A program made the translations under genes and the position numbers. From Levilactobacillus wangkuiensis (GTDB taxonomy: Bacteria > Bacillota > Bacilli > Lactobacillales > Lactobacillaceae): a stretch of 34,195 nt of DNA. The notes below the pieces were generated by a model that did no database searches, was not told the DNA's origin, and worked only from the letters and a program-made list of their open reading frames with translations. Within the stretch, counting starts at the first letter, position 1. Each line of letters begins with the position of its first letter. Shown here in pieces: positions 31,813 through 34,195 of the stretch. The stretch is from positions 1 to 34,195 of the forward strand of contig NZ_BOLM01000026.1 of NCBI RefSeq assembly GCF_016861605.1, read 5' to 3'.

Positions 31813-33097
31813 AGCATTTCTACCACTGGGATTGACCTTAGCCGTGGCAGTCAGTGTGACGTTATCCGCCATGATTTGGACGAATCCCGCGCAGTATGAG
31901 CGCAGTCGCCAGCGCAGCTCCAATACGCCGACGACCGAGCTGAATACCCGGCCGCAAAAGGACGTTTATTTGCCGACCGAGGTGGTGTACACCAACGGCA
32001 GCGGCAAGCAAGAACTGCTGAACAACCGGAAAGTTAACCTGACCACGGAGATTCGCGAGGCCCTGTCTAAATGGGACCTGGGGAGTATCCGTCGGGTACA
32101 GCCCGGTTCACGTTCAGCGTACATGCATTATTTAACCACCAAGAGTAGTTTACTGATGTCCTATTCGGCACCGGTTAATATTAAAATGTTTAATACGATT
32201 TTTGGCAGTAAGCTCGCCCGGACCTCCGCGGAGTTTTCCCGGATCATGGTGCCGCTGAACGATGCCAAACACCTGTATTTGCTGGATGACAAGGATCAAG
32301 AAGTCTACCGGATCAGTGTGCGCAAGAGTGATCTCGCCGCGCTACAGAAGATTTTGAAGGAAAACTTGTTCCGCATCGACGTCCAGATGAAATGGTTCAC
32401 CAAGTCGGCGATTCCGTACGTCACGAACAGTGTGACGGTTCAGTCGTATAGCTATTTGGTCAACCAACAGTCGACGGATTACTTTACCACCCGCTTGCTT
32501 AATAAGGGGGAGTCGACCAACGTTTCGGCTAAGAAGAATAAGGATAATACGATTTATAGCGACGGGGCCTCGCGCCAGCTGACCGTTTACAACAAGAGCG
32601 GGACGGCGTTGTACGAGGACTACAGTGCGCTACAATCGTCATTCAACTTCAGCCAGGCGCTCAGTGCCAGCTATAGTGCGGTCAAGTCCATCGGGATTCC
32701 CATGGAAAACCTGCGTTATTACGGCTACAATTCTGGGAAGTCGACCGTGACCTACCGGAGCTTCGTTGAAGGGTTCCCCATTTTTAACCAGAGTAACTAC
32801 GGGGCGGCGCGGATTCAGATGTTAGCGCAGGGCGTCCGGCGGTACAATTTCTCACTGTACAGCCTGCAAGTGCCTGTTCCTAACGATAAGAAAGCCGAGT
32901 CGTTGCCTAGCACGCAAAGCGTCATTGACCGACTGGTAGCGGCCGGGTATAGTAAGAAGAAAATGGCGACGTTGCAGTTGGGTTACCAGTGGTTGGCCTC
33001 GTCCTCATCGGATAAGGTCGTCAATTTGACGCCAACCTGGTACGTGTTCTACAACGGAAGCTGGAAAACTTACGACCAGATGCTAAAGCAGTCATAA
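31799..33097 (+). CDS. yycH: WalK accessory protein YycH
   Basis: YycH (432 aa) has one N-terminal membrane helix (about residues 4-27, KITKAFLPLGLTLAVAVSVT) and a large extracellular domain. With YycI it controls WalK activity through their membrane helices. The ATG at 31799 is chosen because AGGAGG lies 9 nt upstream and the product then starts at the membrane anchor. The frame stays open further upstream, inside walK, but that part is only a shadow. The sequence is divergent as usual for this family. Confidence 0.9.
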   Translation: MKITKAFLPLGLTLAVAVSVTLSAMIWTNPAQYERSRQRSSNTPTTELNTRPQKDVYLPTEVVYTNGSGKQELLNNRKVNLTTEIREALSKWDLGSIRRVQPGSRSAYMHYLTTKSSLLMSYSAPVNIKMFNTIFGSKLARTSAEFSRIMVPLNDAKHLYLLDDKDQEVYRISVRKSDLAALQKILKENLFRIDVQMKWFTKSAIPYVTNSVTVQSYSYLVNQQSTDYFTTRLLNKGESTNVSAKKNKDNTIYSDGASRQLTVYNKSGTALYEDYSALQSSFNFSQALSASYSAVKSIGIPMENLRYYGYNSGKSTVTYRSFVEGFPIFNQSNYGAARIQMLAQGVRRYNFSLYSLQVPVPNDKKAESLPSTQSVIDRLVAAGYSKKKMATLQLGYQWLASSSSDKVVNLTPTWYVFYNGSWKTYDQMLKQS

Positions 33098-33125
33098 ACC
33101 GGTCAAAAAAGGAGGGCGGTCCGGC

Positions 33126-33983
33126 ATGGATTTTCGCCGCATCGAGTGGTTATTCTTAGTCGCGTTCATTGTTATTGATATCTTCTTGTTCGCCGCCTTT
33201 CAGCGCGATACGTCCGGGGAGACCGATACCACGTCCAGCCGCTCGGCCGATAGTGACACGACGATCATTAAGGAAATGCGCTCTGACGATATTACGTTTG
33301 ACACGCCATCGAAGAAGAGTGGCGAGGGCTACTACATTTCCACAACTAACGACGATAGCATCAAGAGTAACCTGACCAGTTTGAGCGACCAGACCGTGCG
33401 TTACGAAACGGACGGGACGATTGCCTCGACGTTTAAGACGGCCGTCACCGGCGTGGACCCCAAGCATCCGGATAAAACGCTGGATACCGTGGTCAATAAC
33501 GGTGCGCTCATTTTAAACGGGACGAATTACTTCTATAACAAACAGTTGTCGAGCCACAACACCGTGGTCTACACGCAACACGTGACGGACGGGCAGATTT
33601 ATTCGCGTTACGGGGAAATCCGGTTTAGCCTGACCAATGACGGCCAGGTGACCGGCTACACCCAAGGGTATCTAACGGACGTCGCGACCTTGCGGGAAAA
33701 GACCGAGACCATTTCGGAACGCAAGGCGCTGATCTGGTTGTACCAGTACAATCAGATTGCCAACAACACCAAGATCGTCTGGACCAAGCTGGCGTACACG
33801 CGCTACTTCACGTTGAAGAATAGCAGCGTCTACATCCCAACCTGGGTCATCGCGGTCAAGGCCAACAGCGGCAACAACGCCGGCGTCCTCCAGCTGAAGC
33901 ACGTCAACGCGTTCACCGGGGCCATCCTGACCAACGATAGCAACGTGAAGACGGTCAGCGGGACCTCGACTACCAGCAACTAA
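33126..33983 (+). CDS. yycI: WalK accessory protein YycI
   Basis: YycI (285 aa) has a single N-terminal helix (MDFRRIEWLFLVAFIVIDIF, 20 residues) and an extracellular domain with the late segment LKNSSVYIPTWVIAVKANSG typical of YycI. It works as a pair with YycH on WalK. GGAGGG lies 8 nt upstream of the ATG, and the gene follows yycH by 28 bp. A strong terminator 23 bp after the stop codon closes this part of the operon. Confidence 0.92.
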   Translation: MDFRRIEWLFLVAFIVIDIFLFAAFQRDTSGETDTTSSRSADSDTTIIKEMRSDDITFDTPSKKSGEGYYISTTNDDSIKSNLTSLSDQTVRYETDGTIASTFKTAVTGVDPKHPDKTLDTVVNNGALILNGTNYFYNKQLSSHNTVVYTQHVTDGQIYSRYGEIRFSLTNDGQVTGYTQGYLTDVATLREKTETISERKALIWLYQYNQIANNTKIVWTKLAYTRYFTLKNSSVYIPTWVIAVKANSGNNAGVLQLKHVNAFTGAILTNDSNVKTVSGTSTTSN

Positions 33984-34006
33984 GCCAGGTTAACTGAAAA
34001 ATGACG

Positions 34007-34032
34007 AAAGGCGGCCGCGAGCCGCCTTTTTT
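34007..34032 (+). terminator. Terminator after yycI
   Basis: AAAGGCGGC (34007-34015), loop CGCGA, GCCGCCTTT (34021-34029) and T-run. Confidence 0.93.
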
Positions 34033-34086
34033 GCTGGGACAAAAAATTTTGGCTCTTTGTCAACGGGTGTTGATGAGGGGAATTTG

Positions 34087-34122
34087 AGAGGTTCAATTCA
34101 TTTTCGAATTGGGCCTCTTTTT
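34087..34122 (+). terminator. Second terminator-like hairpin
   Basis: AGAGGTTCAATTC (34087-34099) pairs with GAATTGGGCCTCT (34106-34118) through two T-G wobbles, followed by T5. It may back up the first terminator or end a very short transcript. From here to the window end no gene is visible. Confidence 0.7.
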
Positions 34123-34195
34123 CTACGGCTTGTCAATAAGAATGTTGTTAAATTAACGATTTACAGTGAAGTGTTTCGGGTATTGGTTAGGTGAC

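Noticed and set aside
1..34195. CRISPR arrays, complete insertion sequences, prophage genes or rRNA
   Set aside because: I found no regularly spaced repeats, transposase, integrase, phage structural genes or rRNA in the window.

Overview
The window comes from a low-GC Gram-positive bacterium of the Lactobacillaceae. Evidence: rpsF-ssb-rpsR, gdpP-rplI-dnaB and walR-walK-yycH-yycI in their usual origin-proximal order, T-box leaders, strong AGGAGG ribosome binding sites, DUF5776/SLAP-type surface domains and lipoprotein peptide-binding proteins. I cannot name the species from sequence alone; a Levilactobacillus- or Lactiplantibacillus-like genome fits. Four ParB-type parS sequences and one perfect Noc-type palindrome also place it near the replication origin.

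Layout. 1-1500: the rpsF-ssb-rpsR operon with its promoter and terminator. 1500-13400: an accessory block inserted between rpsR and gdpP, which are close together in related genomes. It holds two small or secreted proteins, two tandem copies of a cassette [T-box leader, oppA, amidohydrolase] on the minus strand, a VOC-fold protein, a MerR/TipAS regulator and a large surface protein. 13900-18900: gdpP, rplI, two small membrane genes and dnaB. 18900-28000: a second accessory block with an NAD(P)H oxidoreductase, an MFS transporter, a small exported protein, a third T-box-controlled oppA, a small membrane protein, a matrixin-like secreted protease, a hypothetical protein and a YczE-family membrane protein. 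It also carries two families of dispersed structured repeats. 28083-28155: tRNA-Lys(CUU). 28156-29199: a gene-free stretch with phased A/T tracts, a perfect 15-bp inverted repeat and the Noc-type palindrome. 29200-33983: walR-walK-yycH-yycI, followed by terminators.

How it works together. The three OppA-type lipoproteins have no permease genes nearby and each lies behind its own T-box. The leaders appear to read different codons: Ile AUC, Leu CUC, and Arg CGC or Ala GCG. All three T-box sequences carry UGGU, which fits tRNAs with discriminator base A. Two of the oppA genes are each followed by a metal-dependent amidohydrolase of the prolidase/imidazolonepropionase-like group. My inference is a set of peptide-capture and peptide-hydrolysis modules, each induced by starvation for a different amino acid and sharing a permease encoded elsewhere. 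The extracellular matrixin-like protease could supply peptides, but nothing here proves that link.

The most unusual features are the duplicated T-box cassettes whose specifier has diverged, parS sequences laid over the oppA start codons, and a 175-bp hairpin-rich repeat whose two copies differ by compensatory base changes.
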